Counted from the stretch's first letter, positions 7,973 through 15,378 are shown. The stretch: DNA of 16,339 nt from DAOVVL01 sp965603095 (GCA_965603095.1 CBFDBQ010000048.1:1-16339); one strand, 5' to 3'. The notes: generated by a model not told the origin, from the letters alone. Numbers and translations: made by a program.

Positions 7973-8029
7973 TGATGTATCTCTATGTCACCAAAATAGC
8001 CTAGAAAATATGAAAAGGAGGTAAATTGG

Positions 8030-8051
8030 TGGTTTATTTCCCCAAAAACCA
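8030..8051 (-). terminator. Weak candidate terminator hairpin after purA
   Basis: On the minus strand, immediately past the purA stop, TGGTTT and AAACCA (complement of 8046-8051 and 8030-8035) can pair around a 10-base loop. The stem is short and AT-rich, and only a pyrimidine-rich stretch follows, so support is poor. Confidence 0.25.
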
Positions 8052-8054
8052 TCC

Positions 8055-9347
8055 TTAATCGGCAAATGGGTCGTGAACCAAAATTGTGTCTTCACGCTCG
8101 GGACTGATGGAAAGTATGGCCACCGGGGCCTCAATCAACTCTTCTATGCGGCGGATATATTTAACCGCAGTTGCCGGAAGATCGGCCCAGGAGCGCGCCC
8201 CACAAGTGCTTTCTGACCAACCATCAAGGGTTTCATAAATGGGCTCCACTTGTTCCTGATCGGCGGTGGCCGCCGGAAGGTGGCCCAGTGTCTTGCCGTT
8301 TAGCTTGTATCCGATACAAACCTTTAGCTCGTCCATGCCGTCTAGAACGTCCAATTTGGTCAAAGCAATTCCGTTAATGCCATTAACCTTTACCGCTTGG
8401 CGAACTAGAACCGCATCGAACCAGCCGCAACGTCTGGGTCTGCCGGTGGTTGTGCCAAATTCGTGACCGCGTTTGCCTAATCCCTCGCCAACGTCGTCAA
8501 ACAATTCGGTCGGGAATGGCCCGGCACCCACGCGGGTGGTGTATGCCTTGGTTATGCCAAGAACGTAATCAATGGCGCCCGGCCCTTGGCCAGAACCAAC
8601 TGCGGCTTGGGCCGCAACCACGTTTGATGACGTTACAAACGGATAGGTGCCATGATCGATGTCGAGCATGGTTCCTTGTGCGCCTTCAAACAATATACGT
8701 TTGCCGGCACTGCGTTGCTCATCAATTGTTTTCCAGACTGTATCGACGTAAGGCAATATTTTAGGCGCAATCTCCAAAAGCTTTGCGACCAATTCGTCAC
8801 CATCACATAGTGGCTGGTCATAGCCCTTAAGCAGTGCATTATGGTGAAACAGCATCTTTTCAACTTTAGACTTTATAAGTTCGCTATCTGCTAAATCCCC
8901 GGCGCGAATTGCTCTGCGTGCAACCTTATCTTCATAGGCTGGCCCAATGCCACGACCGGTTGTGCCGATTTTAGCTTTGCCCAATGCTTCTTCGCGGGCG
9001 TTATCTAGGTTGGCATGTAGCGGTAATATAAGCGGTGCATTTTCCGCAACCTTTAGGTTGTCTGGGCTTATTTCTACGCCCTGGCCACGCAGAATTTCAA
9101 TTTCATTTAACAAATTCCACGGGTCAAGAACAACGCCGTTACCAATAACCGAAAGCTTGCCAGCGCGAACTATTCCGCTGGGAAGGATATGCAATTTGAA
9201 CACAGCTCCATCAATTACAAGCGTGTGTCCCGCGTTATGCCCACCTTGAAATCTAACCACCACATCGGCGCGTTCAGATAACCAGTCAACAATCTTTCCT
9301 TTGCCTTCGTCGCCCCACTGCGAGCCGACCACTACCACATTGGCCAT
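8055..9347 (-). CDS. purA: Adenylosuccinate synthetase
   Basis: 430 residues, full length for PurA (E. coli 432). It joins IMP and aspartate using GTP, the first committed step to AMP, in the cytosol. Signature sequences are all present: 'GSQWGDEGKGKIVDWL' with catalytic Asp13 and the GTP loop, 'GGHNAGHTLV' with His41, 'GTTGRGIGPAYEDK', 'LFEGAQGTMLDIDHGTYPFVTSSN', 'YTTRVGAGPFPTEL', 'TTTGRPRRCGWFDAV' and 'LTKLDVLDG'. The ATG at 9345-9347 is preceded by GAGGG about 12 bases upstream. It lies 46 bp after hisZ on the same strand, an arrangement common in alphaproteobacteria; both products feed purine and histidine metabolism, which share the AICAR branch. Nothing is missing or truncated. Confidence 0.97.
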   Translation of the reverse strand: MANVVVVGSQWGDEGKGKIVDWLSERADVVVRFQGGHNAGHTLVIDGAVFKLHILPSGIVRAGKLSVIGNGVVLDPWNLLNEIEILRGQGVEISPDNLKVAENAPLILPLHANLDNAREEALGKAKIGTTGRGIGPAYEDKVARRAIRAGDLADSELIKSKVEKMLFHHNALLKGYDQPLCDGDELVAKLLEIAPKILPYVDTVWKTIDEQRSAGKRILFEGAQGTMLDIDHGTYPFVTSSNVVAAQAAVGSGQGPGAIDYVLGITKAYTTRVGAGPFPTELFDDVGEGLGKRGHEFGTTTGRPRRCGWFDAVLVRQAVKVNGINGIALTKLDVLDGMDELKVCIGYKLNGKTLGHLPAATADQEQVEPIYETLDGWSESTCGARSWADLPATAVKYIRRIEELIEAPVAILSISPEREDTILVHDPFAD

Positions 9348-9393
9348 TTTAAATATTTACCCTCTTTAATATCTAAGTGTTGTTGTTAGTTGT

Positions 9394-10551
9394 TTATATT
9401 TTTGATGCTTTGCCGTTTATTAAAACGTGACTGCATCCCAGCCTTTTTGCCTCTGTTTTTGGGCTGGCATTACCATCAAGCTGCCTTATTGCAACCCACC
9501 CTTCATCGCGTAATTTTTTGGCATCAGCATCGATGGTTTCAAGCGGGATAAGCACCATATCTTTTGTTGGGCGGATAGGCAGGGCTTTTAAAATTGTATC
9601 CATAAACAAGGTCAATCCTGTTGCCTGTTCAACGGTTTTTCCAAAATCAGTTTGATAGCGTCCACCGCGCCCAAGTTCACCACGCGAATGCATCGAAAAA
9701 AATGCAAACGTTACACCGTTATGATATTCAAAACCCCTGTTTTCAATAGGATCTATTGTAATTGATGCGCCCGGTCTTGCGGTTGAAATTCCATCAACTA
9801 CTAGCGATAAACTTTCAATCAGTTTTTTTCCGTCGCCACTAATATTTAGTGATTTTAATTTATCTATTGCAGTAGCTGCAGGGCCAACCGCGCCCAGTAC
9901 ATCGGTTAGTATTTTTGCTACACCCTTTGAAATATTTTTTTCCTGCGCGGTTATTTCCGATGCATCTTTACGGTCAAGCGCGGTGCGGAGTGCGCTGGCT
10001 GTTTCATCATTCATATTTGCATCTTTTGTAATGGCGGGCACCAGCGAAGGTAGGCCAAGATCAACGGTAATGTCACCAACACCTGCCGCTTCAAGGGCAT
10101 CAATGGCCATAAGCACCACTTCAACATCTGCTTGCCATGTGTCAGAACCGATAAGTTCGGCACCAACCTGTCCGAATTGTCGTTCTGAACGAATTTGCGA
10201 TCCACGAACCCGAACTATTTCGCCGCTGTATGCAAGACGAAGGGGGCGGGGAGAATGTGCCATCCTAGAGCCCGCAATGCGGGCAACTTGTGGAGTTTGA
10301 TCAGGGCGCAATGCCATCATGCGTCTGGATACGGGATCTTGCAGACGAAATGCTTCTGAGCTTAATGCTTGGCCGATGCCGCCTAATAGGCTTGTTTCAA
10401 ATTCCATCAATGGTGGTTTTACGCGCTGATATCCCCACGAGGAAAAAATTGCCATCATGGAAGCAACTGCGTCTGCTTCCATGGTAGCTTCGGGCGGAAG
10501 TCCGTCCTGCATTCCAGCAGGAAGTAAGGCATTATCGGGGGTATCGTTCAT
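9394..10551 (-). CDS. hisZ: ATP phosphoribosyltransferase regulatory subunit HisZ
   Basis: 385 residues with a class II histidyl-tRNA-synthetase-like fold: 'LLPAGMQDGLPPEA' near the start, 'YQRVKPPLMEFETSLL', 'LRPDQTPQVARIAGSRM', the motif-2-like 'VRVRGSQIRSERQFGQVGAELIGS' and 'GRGGRYQTDFG'. It is shorter than HisRS and lacks the anticodon-binding domain and the HisA peptides that bind histidine adenylate, which makes HisZ more likely than HisS. HisZ binds the short form of HisG and confers histidine feedback on the first step of histidine synthesis; a short HisG elsewhere in the genome is predicted. The ATG at 10549-10551 has no obvious ribosome binding site. purA follows 46 bp downstream, probably in the same transcript. 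Confidence 0.92.
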   Translation of the reverse strand: MNDTPDNALLPAGMQDGLPPEATMEADAVASMMAIFSSWGYQRVKPPLMEFETSLLGGIGQALSSEAFRLQDPVSRRMMALRPDQTPQVARIAGSRMAHSPRPLRLAYSGEIVRVRGSQIRSERQFGQVGAELIGSDTWQADVEVVLMAIDALEAAGVGDITVDLGLPSLVPAITKDANMNDETASALRTALDRKDASEITAQEKNISKGVAKILTDVLGAVGPAATAIDKLKSLNISGDGKKLIESLSLVVDGISTARPGASITIDPIENRGFEYHNGVTFAFFSMHSRGELGRGGRYQTDFGKTVEQATGLTLFMDTILKALPIRPTKDMVLIPLETIDADAKKLRDEGWVAIRQLDGNASPKTEAKRLGCSHVLINGKASKI

Positions 10552-10876
10552 AATGGTCGCAGCCGCTCAAAATAATGATGTGAAATGCTAAATTAGACCT
10601 AGGTTAGTAGCGAAAATAAAGCCGACCCGCAAGCATTGCACAGCCCTAAACCGCCTCAGAGGGGCATTTTACGCCATTTTAGACATATTTTATGGGGTAT
10701 GGGGGAAATTAAACCACCATACAATATTGAGGGTATGAGGGGTCATTTACCCTTATTCACAGCCTTATGTTGTATCGCTAACGCATTGTTAACCATGGAT
10801 GCCTTCTAATTGGATTTAAGAAAACTTTGATACTGGATAAATACCAAATCCACTGCCAACCCTTGGGAGATATTAC
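10552..10876. other. 325-bp intergenic stretch between hisZ and the small ORF
   Basis: No gene is supported here. It holds three TTTT tracts spaced 10 and 11 bases apart (10667-10691), which would phase on one face of the helix; two GGGTATG copies (10695-10701 and 10731-10737); and a GTTAACCAT (from about 10788) similar to a CtrA half-site but without the second half. Divergent promoters for hisZ and the 44-residue ORF must lie here; I could not identify convincing -35/-10 pairs. Confidence 0.5.
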
Positions 10877-11011
10877 ATGGCAAGCGACCTTATATCCCTG
10901 AATAACGAATTTCGCAGCTATCAGAAAAATGTGTTCAGATATGGGCTATTTACCATCGGTGTATGCACCGGGATTGTTTCTGGATTCGTTGGATTATTGC
11001 TTAGCGCCTAA
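10877..11011 (+). CDS. 44-residue single-TM protein, resembling aa3-type oxidase subunit IV
   Basis: Start ATG 10877, stop TAA 11009-11011. A clear ribosome binding site, GGGAG (10865-10869), sits 7 bases before the ATG. The product has a polar N-terminal part ('MASDLISLNNEFRSYQKN') and one TM helix (about residues 22-43) ending at 'LLLSA'. The spacing F-x-x-Y-x-K just before the helix, and the total size, match the bacterial aa3-type cytochrome c oxidase subunit IV family (PF07835), which has F-x-x-F-x-K before its single helix; the usual following Trp is absent. No oxidase genes are nearby, so the assignment is tentative; it may be an unrelated small membrane protein. It converges on the ChaN-like gene, 6 bp apart. 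Confidence 0.6.
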   Translation: MASDLISLNNEFRSYQKNVFRYGLFTIGVCTGIVSGFVGLLLSA

Positions 11012-11017
11012 ATCTTC

Positions 11018-12280
11018 TTAGCGTTTAAATTTAGCGACAACATCAATAACCTTTTCACCTCGAATTATCTTAAGCGGTAACCATGTGCCGGGTTGGGTGG
11101 TATTGATGGTGTTGATAAGGTCTGTTGGGCTTTTTAATTTTCCTCCTGCGGCCTCAATCAACAGGTCGCCGGATTTAATACCGGCATTTTCCGCCACACT
11201 TTTCGGCGCAACTTTTTTTACCGCAACTCCACCTTCGCCTTGTTCTATGAATACCCCTAATTTTGGTTTTGCATTGTTGTCGTGTTCAATTTTTGCCGCA
11301 GTACCAAAAACCGCATCTGCCACCGCAATGTTAGAATTTGTCATTTGATCGCAATGCAGAAAATCATCCCATGGAGTAAGAGATATTACATTATTTATTC
11401 CAAGGGATTTAAGTTGATGGGGAACTCCATAACCATAATCAATATGCCCGCGTCCAATTATATTGACCATTATTGGGTTTCTTCTAGCGGTTGTGGCCGC
11501 AGCTGTATTTGACCTTATTGTATTATTAATTGCTTGGGCGAATGCACGATCCCAGGTTAATTGCACATCAACAAAACGATCAAATGCCAGCTCTTTTTTA
11601 GCCAGCTCTTTTTTAGGTTGATTATTCTTTTCTTTTTCATCTTCGTGTTGCTTAAAAACATCTTCGAGAATTTTGACGTAACCAGCACTCGCTGTCGCAG
11701 GATTACTAATGCCACTGCGGTCTGATTTTTTGACACCGTCCCAGCCATTTGCAGAAACCTTATTGATAAGGCTGCGGTTTACATTAAGCCCCACCATCGG
11801 CACCCGGTTTATGCGAGCAAAATTAAATAACGGCATGTAAAGTTCTGGATTAAATCTCCAAAAATCGTTCCATCCGCTTTGTTTAATAAATTCTTTTTTG
11901 CTCAAATCTCCGGCAACCCATTTATCTAACACAGATTGTGCCTCGCGCGGGAAGGCCTCAAAACCTAAAATCATATTTGGGTTGGCAGAATATATTTGGG
12001 CAATGGTTTGCAATTGCCATATGTGATGATCGTTATTTACATGGGTTTCGCCTAAAAGCACCACATCGTGCCTAGCGGCATTTTTTATAATGGCGCTTGT
12101 ACTAACATAAATCCCTGTTTTAGGGTTTACCCAGTGCCCAGTTGCAACGCATGCTTTGCTTTCGCTGGCGCTTGGCATGGGTGCAACCGCATTCGCGCAG
12201 GCCGAAAGAATTAAAATCGAAACAATCGCAAATATGCGAGGGGAATGTCCGGTTAGGTTGATTTGTTTTATATTGTTCAT
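11018..12280 (-). CDS. ChaN-family haem-binding lipoprotein with C-terminal PDZ domain
   Basis: About 420 residues. The N-terminus is a lipoprotein signal: hydrophobic 'IFAIVSILILSAC' with lipobox LSAC and Cys28, so export and lipid anchoring are expected. Residues about 65-310 form the ChaN/DUF399 fold, with 'VVLLGETHVNNDHH' (Glu78, His80, His85-His86), 'FEAFPRE' and 'IIGRGHIDYGYGVP'; ChaN of Campylobacter binds haem and is iron-regulated. Residues about 338-420 are a PDZ domain ('GVFIEQGEGGVAVKKVAPKSVAENAGIKSGDLLIEAAGGKL...'), which suggests binding of a peptide or partner protein. A lysine-rich insert around 212-231 contains a short tandem repeat. It is divergent from the GGT gene with 46 bp between starts. 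Domain calls are good, the haem role is by family only. Confidence 0.82.
   Translation of the reverse strand: MNNIKQINLTGHSPRIFAIVSILILSACANAVAPMPSASESKACVATGHWVNPKTGIYVSTSAIIKNAARHDVVLLGETHVNNDHHIWQLQTIAQIYSANPNMILGFEAFPREAQSVLDKWVAGDLSKKEFIKQSGWNDFWRFNPELYMPLFNFARINRVPMVGLNVNRSLINKVSANGWDGVKKSDRSGISNPATASAGYVKILEDVFKQHEDEKEKNNQPKKELAKKELAFDRFVDVQLTWDRAFAQAINNTIRSNTAAATTARRNPIMVNIIGRGHIDYGYGVPHQLKSLGINNVISLTPWDDFLHCDQMTNSNIAVADAVFGTAAKIEHDNNAKPKLGVFIEQGEGGVAVKKVAPKSVAENAGIKSGDLLIEAAGGKLKSPTDLINTINTTQPGTWLPLKIIRGEKVIDVVAKFKR
11586..11615 (-). repeat. Two perfect 15-bp tandem copies in the ChaN-like gene
   Basis: The unit GCCAGCTCTTTTTTA (plus strand) occurs at 11586-11600 and 11601-11615. 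Translated on minus it adds a second KKELA, so the reading frame is kept. It sits in a charged linker of the protein, where length change would be tolerated. Confidence 0.9.
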
Positions 12281-12326
12281 ATAGCATCATAACTTGAGTT
12301 AACGAAAAATCATATTTGGAATAAAT

Positions 12327-13937
12327 ATGTATAAAAAAGGTGCCGTCGCCGCGGGTGACATACATACCGCAAATGCTGCGGCCGAGGTTCTAAGCTCTGG
12401 TGGAAATGCGTTTGATGCCGCGCTTGCCGCGCTTTTGGCGGCCACTCAGGCTGAACCGGTGTTGGCGTCGCTTGGCGGTGGGGGGTTTTTGCTGGCCCGC
12501 CCCATGGGTGGTGATGCCCAGCTTTATGATTTTTTTGTTCAAACGCCTCATAATAATTTGGCGAGGGGTAGCGCGCCCCATAATTTGGCGAGGGGTAGCG
12601 CGCCCCATAATTTGGCTGGAGATAGCGAAGTTGATTTCCGCCCCGTGATGGCCGATTTCGGAACCGTGCAACAGGAATTCCATATAGGCCAAGGCTCAAT
12701 CGCCACGCCCGGCGTGGTAAGGGGTATTTTTGATATTCACGAAAAGCTAGGCCGTATGCCTTTGTCAGAAATAGCTGAACCAGCAATATCTCTTGCCCGT
12801 AAAGGTTTAAAATTATCTCCGTTGCAGGCGTATATATTTGATGTGGTAAGCCCCATTTACACATCCAGCAAAAGTACCATGGAGCTTTATGCCAGCCCAG
12901 AAAACCCAGCCAGACTTATAGGCGAGGGTGAAATAATCAAAAACCCCGACTTCACAGATTTTCTTGACGCATTGGTGCGCGAAGGACCGGATCTTTTTTA
13001 CCGGGGCGAGGTTGCCAGGAAAATATCCAATGACTGTGAACAATTGGGCGGTCATTTGCGTATGACTGATTTTGAAAAATACACAGTCCATCAACGTTCG
13101 CCACTAGAAGTTTCATATGGTGATGCAACGATTTTAACCAACCCACCACCGTCCACCGGGGGCATACTTATAGGGTTTGCATTAAAGCTGTTGGAAAAAA
13201 TCGATTTGAAAAAATCTGGCTTTGGCACGACAGCTCATCTTGAAACACTAATCCGGGTTATGGAGCTTACTAATCAGGCGCGCATCGAAAGCGCGCTTGG
13301 GCAAAATGAAAATGCGGGCGAAATGTTGCTTGACCCTGATTTTATTAAATCATATCGAGAAAATGTTTTAGGGGCGCCCAAGTCACACCGTGGAACTACC
13401 CATATTTCTGTAATCGATGGAAAAGGTAATGCTGTCGCCCTGACCGTATCTAATGGCGAAGGTTCAGGATATATCGCGCCCGGAACGGGGGTGGTTCTTA
13501 ATAACATGTTGGGCGAAGAAGATATAAACCCTCGTGGTTTTGGCGCATGGGACGAAAATACGCGCATGTCATCAATGATGGCGCCTTCTATATTGCTTAC
13601 AGGTGATGGCAGGGAATATGCGTTAGGGTCTGGGGGTTCTAACCGTATTCGCACAGCCTTGCTGCAGGTTGTATCGGCGTTGCAAGATTTTAACGCAAAT
13701 TTACCTGATGCGGTATCACTGCCAAGAATACATTTTGAAGAAGGCCTATTAAATATAGAGCCTGGATTTTCGGACGAAGCAATAAATACGGTTAAGACAT
13801 CTTTTGATAATTTTAAATTGTGGGATGATTTAAATCTTTTTTTTGGTGGCGTTCATGGGGTTGTGTTTGACCCAAAAAACAAAACTCTAACCGCTGCTGG
13901 CGACCCAAGGCGCGGTGGTTCGGATATTATTGTTTGA
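12327..13937 (+). CDS. ggt: Gamma-glutamyltranspeptidase-family Ntn hydrolase
   Basis: 536 residues. The GGT plan is clear: 'GGNAFDAALAALLAATQAEPVLASLGGGGFLLARP' near the N-terminus, 'ATPGVVRGIFDIHEKLGRMPL', 'NPPPSTGGILIGFAL', and the self-cleavage site G|TTHISVIDGKGNAVALT, where Thr357 would become the nucleophile and N-terminus of a 180-residue small subunit. 'MSSMMAPS' and 'GSGGSNRIRTALLQV' match the oxyanion region. Around the substrate pocket it has 'SNGEGSGY' and 'NNMLGEEDINP' rather than the E. coli 'NTTFGTG/NNQMDDF', so the donor may not be glutathione. No signal peptide is seen, so it is probably cytosolic, unlike periplasmic E. coli GGT. A tandem repeat expands residues 75-100. Weak TTGGA precedes ATG 12327. 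It is divergent from the ChaN-like gene. Confidence 0.9.
   Translation: MYKKGAVAAGDIHTANAAAEVLSSGGNAFDAALAALLAATQAEPVLASLGGGGFLLARPMGGDAQLYDFFVQTPHNNLARGSAPHNLARGSAPHNLAGDSEVDFRPVMADFGTVQQEFHIGQGSIATPGVVRGIFDIHEKLGRMPLSEIAEPAISLARKGLKLSPLQAYIFDVVSPIYTSSKSTMELYASPENPARLIGEGEIIKNPDFTDFLDALVREGPDLFYRGEVARKISNDCEQLGGHLRMTDFEKYTVHQRSPLEVSYGDATILTNPPPSTGGILIGFALKLLEKIDLKKSGFGTTAHLETLIRVMELTNQARIESALGQNENAGEMLLDPDFIKSYRENVLGAPKSHRGTTHISVIDGKGNAVALTVSNGEGSGYIAPGTGVVLNNMLGEEDINPRGFGAWDENTRMSSMMAPSILLTGDGREYALGSGGSNRIRTALLQVVSALQDFNANLPDAVSLPRIHFEEGLLNIEPGFSDEAINTVKTSFDNFKLWDDLNLFFGGVHGVVFDPKNKTLTAAGDPRRGGSDIIV
12554..12616 (+). repeat. 27-bp in-frame tandem repeat inside ggt
   Basis: Two perfect 27-base copies (12554-12580, 12581-12607) are followed by a third that matches for 9 bases and then degenerates until about 12627. 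Each copy encodes HNLARGSAP in the reading frame. The unit contains GGGG and CCCC separated by TAGCGCG, so each copy can form a small hairpin. Confidence 0.93.
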
Positions 13938-13948
13938 TTAATTTATTA

Positions 13949-14245
13949 TTATTTGGGAAGGCGGTGACGATATTCCAGATAAACCAATGTTTTGTCAGCA
14001 AGGGCTAGACAATCGGAAAGCTTGGTACACGGAACCCCATCATCACAGGCATCACGATCTACAACCGTACCCATATGATGGGCCGCACAAAGCGAGCGCG
14101 CAAATACGCTTCTGATCGATTTTCCCTCTAATGGGGAATCTAAATCAGGTATTGTTTCGATTGTTTCTGGCTTATTAGGTGCCCCGTTCGGTGCTGGCAT
14201 TAAATCTTGCCTGTCCGATTCTGCCCCAGTTGCCTTAGGTTTCAT
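13949..14245 (-). CDS. Small cysteine-containing hypothetical protein (98 residues)
   Basis: 98 residues with no recognised family. The first 40 are polar and Pro/Glu/Asp-rich, probably disordered. The rest ('GKSIRSVFARSLCAAHHMGTV...') holds four cysteines (53, 67, 73, 79) and a His pair at 56-57, which might bind a metal or form disulfides; no signal peptide is seen. The end is basic and aromatic ('LVYLEYRHRLPK'). Support for the gene: GGAGA about 10 bases before ATG 14243-14245, an ordinary codon pattern, and tail-to-tail packing with ggt (11-bp gap). It is divergent from the Crp/Fnr gene, with operator-like repeats between. Confidence 0.6.
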   Translation of the reverse strand: MKPKATGAESDRQDLMPAPNGAPNKPETIETIPDLDSPLEGKSIRSVFARSLCAAHHMGTVVDRDACDDGVPCTKLSDCLALADKTLVYLEYRHRLPK

Positions 14246-14275
14246 TTTTATTATTCTCCATGCTCCAGAGTTTGA

Positions 14276-14317
14276 AAGGTATGGATACCTTCCAATTTAA
14301 AGTCTAAAAAGGTATGG
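14276..14317. promoter_or_regulatory. Operator-like palindrome and repeated 9-mer upstream of the Crp/Fnr gene
   Basis: AAGGTAT-GG-ATACCTT (14276-14291) is a perfect 7-bp inverted repeat with a 2-base centre. The 9-mer AAGGTATGG, its left half plus centre, recurs at 14309-14317, 33 bases downstream, about three helical turns. The site lies 31-46 bases upstream of the start of the small cysteine gene (minus) and about 200 bases upstream of the Crp/Fnr gene. Confidence 0.45.
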
Positions 14318-14491
14318 GCCTGCCCCCTCTAGAGCATATTTATTTGAGATCTTCCGCCCCTTGCAAAAGAAAGTATTGTAGATAAACATCAAAAATTGGT
14401 TAACTGTTGGCAAGGCATATTTTTTACCCCCTGCTATTAAAGGGATTTATGCTAGGTTGAATACATAGTTAATAATTATATCAGGGGAAAA

Positions 14492-15193
14492 ATGGTGTCC
14501 GAATCCAATATCGATTCGCTAAAGCACATAAGATTATTGGCAGAATTAGATGATGCCGAGCAAATGGTGATTGAAAAGAACTGCCGTTGGAAGACCTATG
14601 ATGCCAGTGAACAAATAATTGACCAGCATTCAGATTCTCGCGACATCTTTTTTGTTGTTGAGGGAAGGGTTCGGGTGGTTAACTATTCTCTTTCAGGTCG
14701 CGAAATCACATTTGATGATTTGGACTCCGGTAGCCATTTTGGTGAATTGGCCGCCATAGACGGACTGCCAAGGTCGGCCAGTGTAATGGCATTGGATGAT
14801 GCCCATATTGCGTCTCTTCCGGCTGAACAGTTTCAGAAAATAATTCTCGAACACCCAAGCATTGCCCTAAAGCTAATGAAACATCTGGCCCATTTGGTGC
14901 GTACATCTACTGGGCGCATCATGGATTTGAGCACGCTCGGGGCAAATAACCGAATTCATGCCGATCTTTTGCGCATGGGTCGCAAAGTGTCCAGCGAAGG
15001 TGGCTCTGCCTCAATTAGCCCCATTCCGGTACATAGCGACATAGCATCGCGCGTAAGCACCACTCGAGAAACCGTTGCTAGGGTAATGAACGACCTAGCG
15101 CGCAAGGGAATTGTTGAACGACAGAAGAATTCTCTTCTTATCAAGAACCTCGACATCCTCGAAGAGATGGTTGAAGACGTTCGTGGCGAATAG
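14492..15193 (+). CDS. Crp/Fnr-family transcriptional regulator with cNMP-type binding domain
   Basis: 233 residues. An N-terminal cyclic-nucleotide-binding beta-roll (about 10-125) contains 'GSHFGELAAIDGLPRSASVMA' (80-100); this matches the phosphate-binding cassette of CRP, with Arg94 and Ser95 in the positions that hold the cyclic phosphate, so binding cAMP or cGMP is plausible. A dimer helix (about 122-150) and a C-terminal winged helix-turn-helix ('DIASRVSTTRETVARVMNDLARKGIVER', 183-210) follow. No N-terminal cysteine cluster is present, so it is not an oxygen-sensing FNR. The start is ATG 14492, with AGGGG 5-6 bases upstream. The target genes are unknown; the palindrome upstream does not look like a classic CRP or FNR box. 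Confidence 0.92.
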   Translation: MVSESNIDSLKHIRLLAELDDAEQMVIEKNCRWKTYDASEQIIDQHSDSRDIFFVVEGRVRVVNYSLSGREITFDDLDSGSHFGELAAIDGLPRSASVMALDDAHIASLPAEQFQKIILEHPSIALKLMKHLAHLVRTSTGRIMDLSTLGANNRIHADLLRMGRKVSSEGGSASISPIPVHSDIASRVSTTRETVARVMNDLARKGIVERQKNSLLIKNLDILEEMVEDVRGE

Positions 15194-15308
15194 ACTTTAA
15201 AAATTTCCTTAAATTTCAATAAGATACAAAAACAGCGATGATTTATCTTGGGCCCTGTGCGTGCCGTCACATCTAAATGCGCCCGCACCTGCCATTGTGT
15301 AGTTATTG

Positions 15309-15341
15309 GCGGTTCATGGATTTCATGATTTTTTGAACCGC
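15309..15341. repeat. Hairpin upstream of the 32-residue small ORF
   Basis: GCGGTTCA (15309-15316) and TGAACCGC (15334-15341) pair perfectly over 8 bp. The loop contains CATGA, which can alternatively pair with TCATG at 15314-15318, giving a second, mutually exclusive hairpin. It is 38 bases before the small ORF's ATG; there are T residues inside the loop but no T-run after the stem. It may be a leader structure, or an end signal for the Crp/Fnr transcript. Confidence 0.5.
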
Positions 15342-15378
15342 AAAGGAAATTCCGATCTGGAAATGGGAGCTTGATTAA

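Noticed and set aside
7663..8024. Overlapping plus-strand open frames of 66-113 residues over the pseudokinase start
   Set aside because: They read antisense through the low-complexity N-terminal linker; no start signals and no recognisable domain.
8192..8202. AGCGCGCCCCA in purA, identical to part of the 27-bp repeat unit in ggt
   Set aside because: Eleven bases within conserved purA coding sequence; most likely chance, and no other part of the unit is present.
12310..12864. 184-residue minus-strand open frame
   Set aside because: Antisense to ggt, whose motifs are unmistakable; it also contains the repeat-derived peptide 'YGARYPSPN', showing it is a shadow of the tandem repeat.
14391..14491. 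CRP or FNR box for autoregulation upstream of the Crp/Fnr gene
   Set aside because: No TGTGA-N6-TCACA or TTGAT-N4-ATCAA pattern; only AT-rich sequence with GTTAAC and GTTAAT.
15197..15215. TTAA-N8-TTAA just after the Crp/Fnr gene as a CtrA box
   Set aside because: The spacer is 8, not 7, and no promoter or start codon is correctly placed.
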